A DNA stretch of 64,000 bases from Cheilinus undulatus (taxonomy: Eukaryota > Chordata > Actinopteri > Labriformes > Labridae), in NCBI RefSeq assembly GCF_018320785.1, contig NC_054868.1, positions 43,903,874-43,967,873 of the forward strand, written 5' to 3'. A model generated the notes under the pieces. It was not told the DNA's origin. It saw nothing but the letters and a program-made list of their open reading frames with translations, and did no database searches. Shown piece by piece: positions 1-12,300 of this stretch (its first letter is position 1; each line of letters starts with the position of its first letter). Position numbers and translations under genes: made by a program.

Positions 1-297
1 AATGTTCGGCATTTCTGACTGGAGATGTAAGACACAGTTAATGGGTTCTCAAAAGAGGCTGACAATTTTCTGCTGATTTACAAGTCGATTAACTTGTCAC
101 GGAAGTGAACATTTTTATATGACAATCCAAACTGGGTAACACTTAAAATTGCTCCTTTAGTAATCCCTCAGTGCAGCTATATGAATAAAATAACTGTGAG
201 AAATAACAAACAGAAATGTATGTTGCCACCGATGTCCTGAAAAGTCAACATTTTTATGTTCTGCATGCAAGTTATTGTCTCATGCACACTATAAATA

Positions 298-822
298 CAC
301 TATATGGACAAAAGTATTTGTCCACAGCTGTTTATTATTGAATTTAGGTTTTTCAATCAGACCTGTTGCCACAGGCCAAGCATCTACCCATGCATTCTCC
401 ATTTGCAAACATCTCTGATACAAAATGTCGAGCTCAGTGACTTCAAGCGTGGTACAGTGATTGATGCCACAAAGCAAGGACTATAAAGAAATGGTTTGAT
501 GTGTTTGGTGTGGAAGAACTTGACTGGCCCAAACAGAACCCTGACCTCAACCTCATCAAAGCACCTTTGGGATAAACTAGAACAGAGATTGTGATCCATG
601 CCTTTTCATGCCTGACCTCATGAATGCTCTACAGAATGATTAGGCACAAATTCCCACAAAAACACTCAAAAATGTTGTGGAAAGCCTTCCCAGAAGAGTG
701 GAGGCTATTATAGCTGCAAACAGGGGGCCAACTCCATATTAAAGCACATGTATTTGAATGCAATATCATTACAGCCCTGGTTGGTTTAATGGTCATGCGG
801 CTGAATACTTTTACCCATATTG
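298..822 (+). mobile_element. Tc1-like element, internally deleted
   Basis: The termini are CACTATATGGACAAAAGTAT and ATACTTTTACCCATATTG, bounded by TA dinucleotides (296-297 and 823-824). The inside retains the C-terminal transposase region (GACTGGCCCAAACAGAACCC, read as D-W-P-K-Q-N-P). It is the same family as the element at 36600-38210. Confidence 0.8.
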
Positions 823-1094
823 TAGGAGTTTTCATTTTAGAAATTGATATTGACATTTGAAGGCAAACTATTTTGCATATTGTTGCTTTAAATTGTAATT
901 TGTTTTTTGGATTGCATCTTTTGGACCCCTTGGGGGGGATGCAAGGCTCTGTCTAGTCTGAGTTTTTCAAAATTATATTATAAATGTGATCTAAACCATG
1001 ATAGTAGTTTATATTGAGTGCATTTGTGAGAAAATGTGTGATTAGGCCTGTTCTGTTGGGATTTTGTCAATAAAAACACTAGTAATTGCAATTT

Positions 1095-1225
1095 TAATTT
1101 TTTACGAAATGTAGCACTTTTTTTGTGTGGGTCATGGGGATGGGGAGGGGGCAGCTTTTCTTAGATACTAGTGTGGAGGGGATAGAGCTCCAGGGGAAAA
1201 AGTGAACCAGTGACCTAGACACTGA
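1095..1225. mobile_element. fragment of non-autonomous hAT-like element
   Basis: The stretch with GGGTCATGGGGATGGGGAGG, CTTTTCTTAGATACTAG, then AAAAAGTGAACCAGTGACC resembles the right-hand part of the element at 29440-29748 and the right edge of 36528-38631. No intact left end was seen. Confidence 0.4.
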
Positions 1226-3209
1226 CCTCCTAGAATTTATAACTAGCCCTGTGCAGTGACACCCACAGTCGATACACAAAGTTAAATCAATGGTTGTGCA
1301 AGAAACACTTGTTTTGGCTCTTGCATAGTTGATTATGCTTTGAAAAACAAGACTTGCAGTGTTATGGTGTTAAGTGGTGGTTTGGAGACTCTAATATCCA
1401 CCAATTATTGATAACCATAAAACTGTTTAGGGATTTTTTTTTTTTTTTTTAGAGTTAAGTGGTGATCCCTTCATGTTCATTCTAGTTTACATGTGCTTCA
1501 AGCTTTGATATTGTCAGGAGACACTTTATTATATTACACACTATAATCTACAGCATGCAATATAAAACTATTGTATTTCTGATCACAGTAAGCCTTTGTG
1601 CAACAAAAGTTACAGTCACGAATAGAAGACTCTCTAGTAACTTTCGCACCAGGATAACAGGCTGTAATACTCACACATTCCCTGTATATTATCATAAACA
1701 ACAGTGATTCCGGCATGCAGCCACATTACTGACTCATGCTTTTTATTAGTTGTTGGAAAAACAGAAATCTACCAGACAATACATTCCCACAGCCCTCTCT
1801 CTCTCTCTCTCTCAGCTTTTGTCTGCATCGTGTTTACAAGCACAAATGCACAGCGGTCCATACAGATGCACGGGCAGTCAAGCACACACAGCAGCGTCTA
1901 TGACGGAGAGATAAGGCAGAGTTAGTTTGTGAGCGAGTCAGCGGAGGAGCATCTTTTCTGACAGTCGGCAGAAGTGAAGTTGCTAAGCAACCTTTGGCCT
2001 TGATGACAGGAAATGATGTCACGCTTGTAAGACAAAACACAAGCAGACACAGAAATGCACAGGCGGCTAACAGGTGCACACATGCGCGGGCACGTGTGGG
2101 CATGCAGACATGCAGAGTGACCCTGACAGGGTGGGTCTATGAGAGGAATAATGAGTCGTGATGATAATCTGAGTGGAGGTTAAAACAATATATTAATCTT
2201 CTCTAATGGTCTCACTGATCCATGAGTCCATTAAGGATGACCTGAGACACACATACACATGCATGCAATAGAATGCATGGCCTAAGCTGACAATGTGCTT
2301 TTATGTTCTGATGTTTGAGAAAAAATGCATCTGCTGCTCTTTCATTCCTCAGAGTTCCCTCAACCTGCCTGTGAACTCTGCTGCCTTCAACCTGCTTCAT
2401 CTGTGATCCACCAGTCACGCCATCCCCCCCTAACTGGGTACACACACAAACAACACACACACAAAAAAACTGAAGCTTATTGATGTGTGCTATGGAGAAG
2501 AGAGGGGCTGGTAGAAAGGGCTGTATTTGGGAGCTGATGCATATAGGAGAAGATATGATATTGTTAATCTGTCTCCCCTCCCCAGTTTAAAGATGCAGGA
2601 GCTACAGCTCCACACAGTGTTCAGTCCATCTCACTGCAGCCGCTTCCCTCTGGGGCTTTTTGCTTTAAATTATTCATGTTTGTAAAGGAATGAGCTGCCA
2701 AAGACCATGAAACTCAGCATTGTGACAGAGAGCTGCTTTCGAGGACGCCCTACCAGATAAATCCAGTTATCTGTGAATAAATCGGATAATCCGAGGCTGC
2801 ACTTCATCTTTGTTCCATTATCACCCATATGTGTTGGCTGTATGTGGCCCTCCTTTTCATTAATATTAACAGAAATACGTGATAAAAACAGACAAAAGGT
2901 CTACTTATGTTGTCTGTTTTTCAATGATCTCAGGAAAAACTTTTAACTAATTTCAAAGCCAGAAAAATAACTGAAATACAGACAACTAACAGGTTTTCTA
3001 CTCTTTTTTAAATCACCATTAGTGCTTTAAGTACTGTAAAATAATTATATTATATGGTAATATTTTAAAACTTTATTTCAAACGTGCGAGAAGAAAAAGA
3101 GGGATGGAATAGAAATTTAAACAACATATAAAAAATAAAAATAAAATACCAAAGAAGTTTCCAAACACTAGATTCAGTTTACATGTAAAATAGAAGTTAT
3201 GTCTGTTCA

Positions 3210-3385
3210 CCCCATGTACAGAGGCTGTTGTCCTCAGAGGGTTCAGCCCAGAATCAAATCTAGCCTGGGGCTCATTTCCTGTACATCAGTTCCTATCCAC
3301 TCCCTCTTTCAGACTCTTTCTGCTGTCCTATCTTTACAATAAAGGCATAAAAAACACTTAAATTAAGTCTTTAAAAAAGAGTTAA
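3210..3385 (+). mobile_element. tRNA-derived SINE
   Basis: It carries the decayed tRNA-related head (CAGAGGCTGTTGTCCTCAGA), then the body ending CTGCTGTCCTATCTTTACAA, TAAAGGCATAAAAAACAC and an A-rich tail. Related copies lie at 38258-38440, 62203-62402 and 63772-63940. Confidence 0.7.
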
Positions 3386-3437
3386 AAAAATCATATATCA
3401 TAAGGTCAGCTTTCCTGCATATGCATGTATGTGTGTA

Positions 3438-4970
3438 CTCACAGATCGTTTTATTAGGTACGCCTGCTCAACTGCTCATTAATGAAAATGTCTTATGCCT
3501 TGCTTTTTAAATGGTGGGTCAGGATTCAAAAGTGGATTGAGGAAGAAGTGTGGCAAAAAGTCAGTGATGTACCATTATTTTGGAGGATATGTCACTATCT
3601 CTTTGTTACATCACATCTTTCGTTCCATCTCAAGTTCAAACAGCCAAATGGTTGGTTATGATCGGCAAAAAAAGAGAAACTTGGGTCGTGATTTCTAGTA
3701 CAATCTGAGCTTCAAAATGGGGGAAAAAGTGTTGTAACAGATTTTAGTTGGGCCACGGTTGTTGGTGGTCTCTAGGAAGTCATGGTGTTTACACCTAAGT
3801 CAGGACCTACCATTTAAATGCTGCAGAAAATATGACTAATGTTAGTTTTTATTTAACCTTTATTTAACCAGGGGTATTCCCATTGAGATACAAATATCTC
3901 TTTTACTAGGGAGTCTGGGCCAAAAGAGCAGCATGAGTGTCATGTATATGACATTAAACAGGGCATAAAAACAAAGGTTACATCAATCAACAAGTCAGCG
4001 GCTTTTAGCAGAAAAATATGTGCACACACTGATCAAATGTTCCCTAATTCTAGCTTTGAACTCTCCTAAACTAACACAACGCTCAAGTTTAAGATGACCC
4101 TCCTAACTCAGACCAAGACGATGGAGCAAAAACATTAAAAGCTCTTTGACCAAAGACAGAGTAAGTTAGCGGAAACTCATACATGATCAGTCCATGAGAA
4201 CAAAGATTACAGCTATTGACAGCTTTTGGAGTCAATAAAGAACAAAGATAAGAAGGTAATTCATATAAAAAATCCTTATAAAGAAAGATACACCAATGTT
4301 CCATCCTTCTAGTTGTTTAAGGGAGACCAACCAAGTCTCTCATTCAAAACACAAAGATGGGTCCGAAAACTCAGACCAGTGACAAATCGCAAGGCAGCAT
4401 GGTACACTGAGTCCAAAATTTCAGAGAGGACGAGGAAGCATGCATGTAAAGAACTAATCCGACCAGGCCAGGTTTTTCCATTCTTCTATTGTCCAATTTT
4501 GGTGAGCTTGTGTGAATTGTATCATTCATTTCCTCTTCTTAGCTGACAGGAGTGTCATCCGGTTTGGATGCCTGCTGCTGTAGCCCATCTGCCTCAAGGT
4601 ATCACATGTATGTTCAGAGAGGCTTTTCTGCATACCTCAGGTGTGATAAATGGTTATTTGAATTATTGTTGCTTTCTATCAGCCCTGGCTGTTCTCTTCT
4701 GACCTCTGGCTTCAACAAGGCATTGTGGACCAGAAAACTGCCACTCTCTTTTTCTCACCATCCTTTATTAAGTCTAAAGATAGCGCTGCATTTAAATCTT
4801 CTTAAATTAGCTGTTTCTGAAATACTCCAGCCAGCCTGTCTTGCACAACCAATAAATGCACATTTATGTTCTCTTAAACCAACTGTCTTGCCAACATGGA
4901 TGCAGGGTTGATGAAATATTTGTATTAATGAGCAGTTGAATAGGTGTACCCATTAAAGTGATCACTGAGT
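3438..4970 (-). mobile_element. Tc1-like transposon interrupted by a LINE
   Basis: The inverted ends are CACAGATCGTTTTATTAGGT and ATTAAAGTGATCACTGAG, each flanking TCAACTGCTCATTAAT or its inverse. Right of the LINE (about 4480-4970) the minus strand is the N-terminal half of a familiar fish Tc1 transposase, including blocks read antisense as TAGCCCATCTGCCTCAAGG. Left of the LINE the sequence is decayed. It is not capable of coding. Confidence 0.75.
3844..4475 (-). mobile_element. LINE 3' fragment (L2/Rex-like)
   Basis: On the minus strand this reads as the C-terminus of a non-LTR reverse transcriptase: LDSVYHAALRFVTGLSFRTH, later VFGQRAFNVFAPSSWSELG, then a 3'UTR ending CCTGGTTAAATAAAGG. That terminal TTAAATAAA repeat is typical of fish L2-group LINEs. 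It is 5'-truncated and lies within the Tc1-like element. Confidence 0.75.
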
Positions 4971-7900
4971 CTATCTGTATGTCTGTAGTTTTGCTTGAAT
5001 GGATACAGAGCTTTTACATTTTTCCAGTAAAGAGCACAATAAATAGTTTTTACCTACACTTTTTTGCATAGCTGCTATCCTATTATGTATTCATTGCAGC
5101 AAAATGTATTGTAGTTGATCAAAAAACAGCAAAGACTTTATTTAAAAAATATATTTAAGCTTTTTTTTCTGAGGGTTTTCTATCTAAAATGGGAAGATAA
5201 CCTCACATCATGTGTAGAAAATGTTATCATTTTATGTTTGGATTTTTTTATCTCTTTTACTTACATCATTTTTACATGATTGATCCTTCTGGTCTCTGTT
5301 CATGTTGCTGACTGCCTGAATTCTTAACAACACTGTAACCTATGATGTTACAGTCTGTCCTGGATAGTTTGGTGTTGCTTAAAGCCAGTTTGTAAGGTGC
5401 TCAACAAACCAATGTATCATTATAATCACTAAAAAGCTCTTGAATGTAGAGGTGACTGTCAGACTTGCAGGTCCATTTATTATTTTCTGTCTTGTAAAAT
5501 TGTGTATGGGAGTTAATCGCAATCATTTACATATCAGAACATGGCCCTCTTAAATGCCTGTTCTCATTTCTGTATTCTATCTTTTTCACAACAGTAATCT
5601 CCATTTAAGTCAGAATCATTCCTTTGACATCAGACTGTTGTCAAATAATCCTTATTATATCCTCTGCATGTATTACCTCAGGATAATCCCTTAAATCACT
5701 TTAATCATCATTAAATGCACGTTTCAGTTGTTTAAACCACTGCCGGCCCATAATGAACAGTCAGAGAATTATTGTTATGTTTATGTGTGTATTTGGGCTG
5801 CTGGTGTAACTTGTGTGAATAATAAGGTGATAACTGTGTTTGCTCTGGCAGTGATTGATTATGATATGATGTAAAGAGACAGTGACCCATTTTTAAGATG
5901 GATTGCAAAGCTGTACACATGAAGAGAGTTCCCAGGCTTTTCTAGAAATCATGTTTATTGACAGTTTAGCTAGTATGACAGGGAAGTGTTGTACTTGTAC
6001 ACAGTTATGTTCTTTTCCGTGAAGTTCATTTCAAAAGATGTGCATCTGTGGCTTTAATAGAACTCTAACATACTTAACATAATGCCAATAAACCAAGACA
6101 CATAAAACACCTCATTTTTAAATGCTACAATAATAGTTCCAGATTTATAACCTATTTTTCTCTCATTTCTCTGATAATTGGCTTTTTAAAATCTCAAGAG
6201 CCAATCAGTGGGGTAGTGATTTGTTCTTGTGTCCAAAACAATTGAAGCATTTGCCACACCATTAAGAAAACTATGGATGAAATGAGCACAAGGCGTGGAG
6301 GGCTCATCAGCTACATTTGTTCGATGGCCATTATTTTTTTCGATAAGCGCTGTAGGGGTCTGGACTTTCATGTACTTGAATTAACATTTTGGTTTAATGA
6401 ACATTTTATTGCTTAATACTTTTATTTCCATCCTAAATGCATGTAATCTTTTTATTTAATTCAGCCTTGACAGCAGTCACAAGGTGTGATATATTCTATC
6501 CAGCCATGATCCACACTGCCTAGCCCTCTATAAGTCCAGGGGACTGGAACTGATCCCTGCTCTCATTTCAGTAATATCTGGAGTTTTGAGGATGCTTTTG
6601 TAGCTGCAGGGATTTTTTTATACATTTCATAAATAACAACCTACTCACATTTTCTCCATCACATAACCCTGAGGGCTAGAAAGGAGGCTGTAAAGGGCCT
6701 GATGTGGTCTCAGGTTGATGTTCTCTGGAGAACAGTAATGACTGAATCTCAATTATCCTGTTTTCATGATCAGGAAAGGGAAAAATAACACCTGAAATTG
6801 GAACTTGATTAATTGCCCAGCGCTTAGGCAATAGTCGCCTAAAATTAGGAGAAAGTTTAATAACTTCCTGGCACATTTTGCTTTTCCTCATTTTCTGTGA
6901 CTGGAAAACTGGTCAACTATTTTCCAAGTTTTCCAGGACGCAAGGGATCACTGATCACTGGTTGGCTTAATTTTGACAATTTTCACCAGGAAAGTAACCT
7001 TTGATTGTATTCATTGTGAATAAATGTTTACATTAGCAATGTCTCCTTTCAAGTGTGAAATCTAAGAAAAAGAGGTCAAAATTGTTCACCATAAACACGT
7101 TCTCACCTAAAAAGCCCAAATGTTTGATGACAGTGCATCAGTGTAACCTTCATTTGTGCGGTCATTAAACAGCTCACTGATTAAAATAAAACTCTGACAG
7201 TTTCATGAGGTCAAAACATTTTAATTAAAAAAAAAGAACTCATTTGTAAGAACATTAGTCCTCCACTTTGCCCCAAAGTCACACTTCCCTTTCACACCAC
7301 CTCACACACATTCACTCAATCGGACAACGTGATGGACAACTACTGCACCTTTGGAACAAAAAACATGCAGATTGATTTTCAATTATTAATTAACACATCC
7401 TAGATGTTTACAATCCAGTGTTGCATGAATGCATAAAGGTTTGATTTAACTTAAGGACCATTCTGGTGTTTTTGCTGCTGTTAGCACATTAATCACAAAT
7501 TCTTTACCGCGGACCATTTCCTAAGAGCTTCTTAATGCTGCAGGTGTTAACTGGATTATAAATGCTATATTTGCAGAGATTAAATTTTGCCTAGCTATCT
7601 TATGTTCTCATTCTTTTTTTCACATCACTTCAGTCACAACAAACCACCACTGCACTGGCTTTGACTGGAACTGATGGCTGCATACAAATGAGATTAACAA
7701 TGTAGAAATGGTGAGCAGAAACTGATAATGTACATGATTTGTAGTTAATGTGCTACAATATGCACAACACCTAGAAATCCTTGAAAAAGAGCTTTGAAAA
7801 ATCCTCTCTGCAGTGAAGGTTACTCAGCGTTTAAGTCTTAAACAGCACACAGGGATGTGAGCAAAACAAACAGGAAAAATTATTATGTGCAGCAACAGTT

Positions 7901-7985
7901 CATTGCTATTTACAAATGAATCATACAGAGAAAAAGCAATTCCTCCTCTGCAAAGAAGCAATCACATCCCTGAGTACAGTGGTTT

Positions 7986-7991
7986 TTTATT
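7986..7991 (-). terminator. candidate rbbp6 polyadenylation signal
   Basis: An AATAAA hexamer on the minus strand 388 nt past the rbbp6 stop. It would give a 3'UTR of about 0.4 kb. It is the first canonical hexamer I noticed after the stop, and no cDNA evidence is available. Confidence 0.4.
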
Positions 7992-8378
7992 CCTATCGTT
8001 TGGACAGACAGCTGTGTGATCAGTTATTATCTTCCAGTCCTTTCTGGCTCACTCTAGGCTGATCACAATAGTGCAGCACAGCATGTCTTTCCAGTCATTC
8101 CTGACCTAAAGTCACCAAAGAGGCTCAAATTGAACACTTAAGGAAACTTGAGCAGCTGTGAGTCAGGCACAACAAAGTACCATGTGAGTGTATGGGTCCT
8201 GCAGTGACATGAAGTGTGTAAAGTAACAGTCACACAGCCCTCCTTCAGAGTCGCAGACTGTCAAAGAGACGTTTCATTTTTCCCTTCGAGTGGCACATAG
8301 AGCAGCATGACATTGTTAGCCATTATTCCTAGATACATCATTATCTCAAGGTTAGTTTTTTTTTTTTTGTTGCCCCTG

Positions 8379-9348
8379 TTAGGATGGAGCCCCTTCCTCT
8401 GCTTTATCCATCTTCTCTTCCTCTTCCTCCATGTCTTTGTCTTTGTTCTTTTTGCGTTTCTTCTTCTTGTGTTTATGCTTGTGTCCCTTGTGTTCCCCTT
8501 CTTTGTCCTGGCTGCTGTGCTTCTTGTGCTTTTTGTGTTTTTTCTGCTTCTTGTGTTTCTTCTTCTTCTTGTCTGTGGTGGTAGTAGTGGTGGTTCCTGA
8601 GCCGCTGTGGTTGCTCAGGGTGGGACTGTGGGAGGGCTGGCTGAGGGAGGGGCTGGGGCTGTCACTCCTTCCTCTCTCCGGCTCTGACCCCTCTCCTTCG
8701 CTGTAGTCGGGAACAAACGCAGCCTCGTCTGTCTCACGGCCCAGATCAGAACAAAGACGCTGTCTCCTGGGCTCCGGGCCCCGAGTCTCCTCTCGTCCTC
8801 CTCCACCTCTCCCTTCTGCTGCCCTTTCCTCCTTTACTGTCACTCCTCTCCCCTCCTCTCTTGTTGCAGCTCTCCCTTCTTCTCTTGCTCCTCTCCCATC
8901 ATCCCTCACTAGCTTTATTTTTGGTTTATCAGAAGTTGTCTGTGCTGTCCTGCCACTTCTTCCCTCCTCTTTCTGTGCTCTCCCTTTTCTCTCCTCTCTA
9001 ACGACTCCTCTTCTCTCCTCCCTTGTGGTCTCCCTGACTTCACTCCTGACAGGTCTTGGTGCTTCAGACTGCACTTCTCTGCCTCGGCTCCTCTGTGGTA
9101 TTGGTGACGGCTCTTTAGGAGCACTAAGTCCATTTTCCTGACCCTCTTCGTCATCCTCTCTTTCCCATTTGGAGCGAGGAGGAGGTTGGATGAGCGGCTC
9201 ATCTCTGGCTGGGCTGACTGGGGGACTGACGGTTGGGCTGCGGTCTCTGCTGTCCACAGGGCTGGATGGCAGCTCCTCTGTGGATTTGGAGGAGACACTC
9301 TTTTGGTCTCTGTCTGGGTCCTGCTTAGTTTCTTGAGTTGACCTAGAG
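8379..9348 (-). CDS. rbbp6: rbbp6 coding exon 20 (last exon, basic tail)
   Basis: It encodes 322 residues and the stop TAA at 8379-8381. It includes PPPRSKWEREDDEE (human VPQSKWDKDDFESEEED), GRETDEAAFVPDYSEGEGSE (human TRETDEAAFEPDYNESDSE) and a nuclear Lys/His tail (KKQKKHKKHKKH, KHKHKKKKRKKNKDKD). The acceptor is TTACCCAG. Antisense frames here look like hydrophobic ORFs only because of the poly-Lys codons. Confidence 0.96.
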
Positions 9349-12300
9349 CTGGGTAAAAAGAAAAGAGCTGTATGACTCAACATGTACAGTTTTAAGCACC
9401 ATGATCAAAATGTATGAAACCAAGCCTGAGTTATGGCCTCATCACCAACAATTGTGTTTTTTTAATGTAAAACAGGGAAATTTGGGTTTTATGTCAGTCT
9501 CAGGCCAGAGATATACTTGCAACACATCCCCAGCAGTTTGATGTGTGGGCTGTGCACATCCTCACAAATTAATGCCATGTGAACACAAGATGCAGTTTGC
9601 ACATGTGTGTGGTAGAAGACAATTGTCATCATCTTTTACAATATCACCAAACTGGAGACAGGTCCAAAATTTGACAACTTACTCATCTACTCAGAGGCTA
9701 ACATCAACCTTCCACTGCCTACTGGATGCAACGTTCCCCGTGTATATACCTTTAGGACCTGACACATCAGTGTGATTTGGATGATCTTATTGCTTTTAAG
9801 ACATGTAACATAATGAACTGCAACATGATTTGCTAAAACACACATGTAGAAGGCAGATACAACACACATATTTTGTTTTAGGCTCCTTTAGCCACCACAT
9901 GGAAAAGTAAATGGATGGAAAGGTTTTTAAAGCTGAGCACTGACAACTTCAGACATCAAGAACAACAAAGATTTGACAACTGAGGTTTAGTGGAAAGAAG
10001 ACATGTTTTGACGAGAAGAAGGAGGTCGATGGTTTTGGATTGATCAATGATTTTAAAAAATGTTATCAAATGTTAATGCAAAGGCATTTACTTGTTTAAA
10101 GCCAAGGGTTGAAGATTTTAAATGTTTTTTTTTATTCAATGTCTAATTGCTAATAATGCCAAGAAAAATATTTGAATAAACCTTTAAATTGTGTGCAGAT
10201 TTGAAGAAAACCTGGTTTTGGAGGTTATTTACAAAAGAAATACTTCAGTTATAGAGGCTTTGTTTTAGGATGCCTTATGTATTAATGGGTTAAAATGATA
10301 AGAAGTACAGTATCTGTGATGTTTTATTCGGCTTGGTATTAGCACCAATACCTGCCATAGTATTGGTGCATCCCTAACAATAACCACAGTATAATCATTT
10401 GCTGCTTAATATGCATAAGCTCCAAATCCAACAACACACACTTAGTTTCAGTTGTCATGGTTTCCTGTACACAAAAGCAGAGAATGGAAACAGAGACTGG
10501 TGTTTAAACCAGCATAGAAATCCCAAGGATATCTAGTGAAGTACTAGAGGTGTAACAATTCGATGTACATCGATTGGATGATTGATGATCCAATCAGATC
10601 GATGGAAAGTCAAAACATCGATCTAAATCGATGCTTCAAGCTACGCTTTTATTTTGAAATTTCCTCAGCACGCCTGTTGACAGTTTCTGACCCAGGCAGC
10701 GTCCTCAACAAGCTATCTGCAAGCTAGGTAACAAGCAGCAGTGGGTTCAAGTTTTAGAAAGAGGATATCCTGTCCTTGCTCGGCTGTGTGGACATAATTC
10801 AGACAGACACTACTGCAAGACTGTTAGTTTGCCGATTACGACTACATCTTCATACGTATACAACTGCCATATGAGATCGTTCACTGATACAAAACCACTC
10901 ATCTCGTTATGGCTTAGGAAGGGCAAGTGCTGTCTGCAGCAGACTCCAAATAAACAGTCCGCTGCTGCAAGTTTCTTGTGATACACTGATTTTATTTTGT
11001 TGTCTCACGTTAGATTTATAATGAAAATATAAGTTGTCCAAACTTAATGTGGTTCAAGCAGGACAGCTGTTCTCTGTATACCCCCATCTCCTCGCTCCTG
11101 TTAGGAGGCTGCTCATCACAGGAGTCTTTTATAATAAAACTTTTGCTCCAATCTAACCTCTCCATTTATTAAAAGCAATGTTGCATTAAAGAAAGAAAGA
11201 AAGAAAGAAAAATTCCTCACTATAACATCATATGCCACATATTTAACCTCATTTAAATCTCATAAGGTGAATAAACTACAAATGAACTATCTGCCACATT
11301 AATAGGCCCCTGTGTAAAGTATGAAGGGCTGACATAGAGCAGAAATATCTGTTCAAGTCAACATGTGTAGATAAGTTCAAGAAAAAATCTAAAATGGGAA
11401 CACAGGCCAAATATTTGGATCATTATATTAAAGGGTTGCAGAAAAAGTCCATATTGGTGCTTGAAAGTGATCTGGAGGTGTGAGGAAACAAAAATTTGGT
11501 AGCCTACAGAAAATGTTCATAGTTGTGTTACAAATTTAAAGGTAATCAGGTCTTTGTTGTTTTGTTAAAGAAATGTTTTATTAAAAACAGACACCTGTCA
11601 ATAATTTAATTGCAGAAACGTTTTTTATTTTTCTGTAACTGTGTGAAATTTTTTGCACAAAATCGCCTGATATCGATTGTAGGCCCCTATATTCAATTGA
11701 ATTGAAATCGTATCGTAGCAGATTTTGTGATATCAGGAAATGTCATATTGTTGTCCAAAATATCGATATCTTATCGGGATGATACTGGTGATTTACACCC
11801 CTGTGAAGTACTGCAAAGCAATGCAGAGACACCAACACGAAAATATAAATCAGACTTAAAAAGCATTCAGACCTGTAGGAAAGTAAAAAGGCCAAAATCC
11901 AAGGACTAGGACTACTGCTATGTTCTCTAAGGATGTTTATTTTTTGTTTCTTATAGCTTCCCAATAGCTGACAGAGGATAAAGTCAGAGCAAAAAGAGAC
12001 ATTTCAAAGAAACCCCAGTTATATCCTCTTCGATTATGTTGTGATTTTGAAGGAAATTTTAATCCCAGCATAGCACACATCAGAGCAACACAAAAACGCA
12101 AAGGGGAACATAAAGGAATTACACAGTACGAATATACTTTGGGTTTGAAAATGAAAACTGAAGTTTTATGAGTAACAAAAGGCCTAACAGTCTCACCTCA
12201 CTGAGCTGGCTGCACTGCTCGTCAGGACTTTACGGCTGATCCTCGGTTTGCGTTTCACAACAGGTTCCTCACCATCTCTCACTGCTGGAAGAGAAAAGGA

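Larger units (their letters stand above)
1..8378. other. intergenic region downstream of rbbp6
   Basis: I find no exon with family similarity. It holds the Tc1-like copy at 298-822, a CT microsatellite near 1794-1812, a SINE at 3210-3385, the Tc1/LINE composite at 3438-4970 and the putative rbbp6 3'UTR. In human the next gene in this direction is TNRC6A; no exon of it was recognised here. Confidence 0.6.

Noticed and set aside
4552-4911. 119-codon plus-strand frame
   Set aside because: Antisense of a Tc1 transposase relic.
1-8000. tnrc6a exons expected by synteny
   Set aside because: No frame with GW repeats or other TNRC6 similarity was seen; the gene probably lies outside the window.
8307-8706. 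Hydrophobic plus-strand frames
   Set aside because: Shadows of the poly-Lys codons at the rbbp6 C-terminus.
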